From the NCBI GenBank assembly GCA_035532075.1, contig DATKRV010000082.1, forward strand, positions 1 through 24,433: a stretch of DNA of 24,433 nucleotides, in the 5' to 3' direction. This stretch comes from CAIVND01 sp035532075. GTDB lineage: Bacteria; Actinomycetota; Acidimicrobiia; Acidimicrobiales; Bog-793. Made by a program: the position numbers and the translations under genes. The notes under the pieces were generated by a model. It worked only from the letters and a program-made list of their open reading frames with translations. It made no database searches and was not told the origin of the DNA. Below, piece by piece: positions 23,760 to 24,433 of the stretch (positions within the stretch are counted from its first letter, which is position 1; each line of letters starts with the position of its first letter).

Positions 23760-24193
23760 CCAGTTCCGCGAGGTGAAAGCCAGACGACGAGCACAAGTCC
23801 AAGGAGCTGCAATTATCTCGTCAATCATGACATCTTCTTCCGGGTTTCAAGGAAATCGTCGTACTGTCACCTTGTGTGAACGAGCGTAGGTGCTCGTCGA
23901 GCACCCCGCCCGACGCGATGCAACGACGATGCGATCAGCGTTCCAGAAACGCCGGTCGTGAGCTGTCGTGAACACAGATTGCGCGCCCGGATGATCGTCA
24001 GCTTGCACGGGATGGCACCCCAGATCGACGGGTCGGCGCGTTGATGACGTCTATGGCCATATGGGGCATGAATCGGGTTCGAGTTGCTCAACTCTTTTGC
24101 CGTAGCGGTATTCGGAGCGGAGTTCTAGAAGACCCCATCTCATAGAGGCCACCAATCGAGGGTGAAGTTTGGTGTGTAAACGAGGCAAGACGT

Positions 24194-24257
24194 TGCCATT
24201 TGGGACAGCGATTAAAGATATTCGCGAAATACCATGAGTTGAACATGCCATGTGGGA
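24194..24257 (+). repeat. Direct repeat TGCCATkTGGGA x2
   Basis: TGCCATTTGGGA at 24194-24205 and TGCCATGTGGGA at 24246-24257 match at 11 of 12 bases, 52 bases apart, directly upstream of the transposase-like start. Confidence 0.45.
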
Positions 24258-24266
24258 AAATGGGAC

Positions 24267-24433
24267 ATGGCACCTTCCCCGCGATCCCAGACCAAGCAGC
24301 CGAAACGTCCCAAGGTGGTGCGCCCTCGGCGTGACTTTGCTGCACTCGAAGCGCGGCGCATGCGCGCGGCAGATCTCTTTGCCCGTGGACGCCGCCCAGC
24401 CGAGGTGGCGCGTGAACTCGAGGTCAGCATCCA
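24267..24433 (+). CDS. Transposase-like helix-turn-helix protein, 5' part only
   Basis: The frame from ATG 24267 runs off the right edge. The 55 visible residues have a basic N-terminus (KQPKRPKVVRPRRD) followed by the helix-turn-helix opening DFAALEARRMRAADLFARG with RPAEVARELEVS. This matches the N-terminal winged-helix region of actinobacterial IS630-like transposases, which also begin with a basic stretch and RRDFxALExRRxxAA. The DDE catalytic domain is outside the window. An 8-bp stem overlaps the start codon. Assignment to IS630 is likely but not provable here; another HTH protein is possible. Confidence 0.6.
   Translation, partial: MAPSPRSQTKQPKRPKVVRPRRDFAALEARRMRAADLFARGRRPAEVARELEVSI

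Larger units (their letters stand above)
23605..24266. other. Gene-poor stretch before the transposase-like gene
   Basis: I see no convincing gene in these 660 bases; the short ORFs on both strands are rich in R, S and T and look like noise. The stretch holds a 9-bp inverted repeat (23732-23759) and a TGCCATkTGGGA direct repeat (24194 and 24246). It may include the left end of the mobile element whose transposase starts at 24267, but terminal repeats cannot be recognised without the right end. Confidence 0.5.

Noticed and set aside
1..24433. CRISPR arrays, tRNA and rRNA genes
   Set aside because: I saw no regularly spaced repeats and no tRNA-like T-loop or cloverleaf pattern; a tRNAscan-type run would settle it.

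Overview
The window looks like chromosomal DNA from a GC-rich actinobacterium. The evidence is a PAC2-family protein, a CysO-type sulfur carrier, a CIRCE-controlled groL without an adjacent groES, coproheme decarboxylase and several genes with a -10 box 6-8 nt before the start codon (leaderless style). The gene mix recalls Acidimicrobiia, but that class assignment is an inference, not something the sequence proves.

Layout. 1-810 (+): 3' end of a PAC2-family gene, then a small cysteine-containing protein. 856-3606 (-): groL behind a perfect CIRCE operator, a strong hairpin after groL, then chdC and a coupled stand-alone NIL-domain gene. 3728-5401 (-): a threonine-synthase-like gene overlapping a CysO-like carrier gene, headed by a SAM-I riboswitch and a promoter whose spacer contains a 9-bp palindrome. 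5518-10448: trehalose-6-phosphate synthase (+) converges on trehalose-phosphatase (-), which overlaps the end of aconitase (-). 10701-13449 (+): a solo ABC ATPase, a small unknown ORF and a 14-TM DHA2 exporter. 13513-17659 (-): an 806-aa ferredoxin/GltD-like/flavodoxin fusion and a NapH/NosR-like membrane polyferredoxin. Divergent from them is an Rrf2-type regulator fused to an SRPBCC-like domain (17753-18697, +), followed by a SCO1/SenC protein. 20309-24433 is looser accessory DNA: a phospholipase D-like enzyme, an isoprenylcysteine-methyltransferase-like membrane enzyme with a 54-codon overlapping leader ORF, a VOC protein, a 50-aa membrane protein, long gene-poor stretches with repeats and, at the edge, the start of a transposase-like gene.

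Two systems stand out. First, a SAM riboswitch controls threonine-synthase-like and CysO-like genes. SAM-I riboswitches normally govern methionine and sulfur genes, and CysO donates sulfur to a related PLP enzyme (CysM) in Mycobacterium tuberculosis. The pair may therefore make homocysteine from O-phosphohomoserine and a protein thiocarboxylate; this is a hypothesis. Second, the soluble Fe-S/flavin fusion, the membrane polyferredoxin and the divergent Rrf2-SRPBCC regulator look like one regulated electron-transfer module with an unidentified donor and acceptor.
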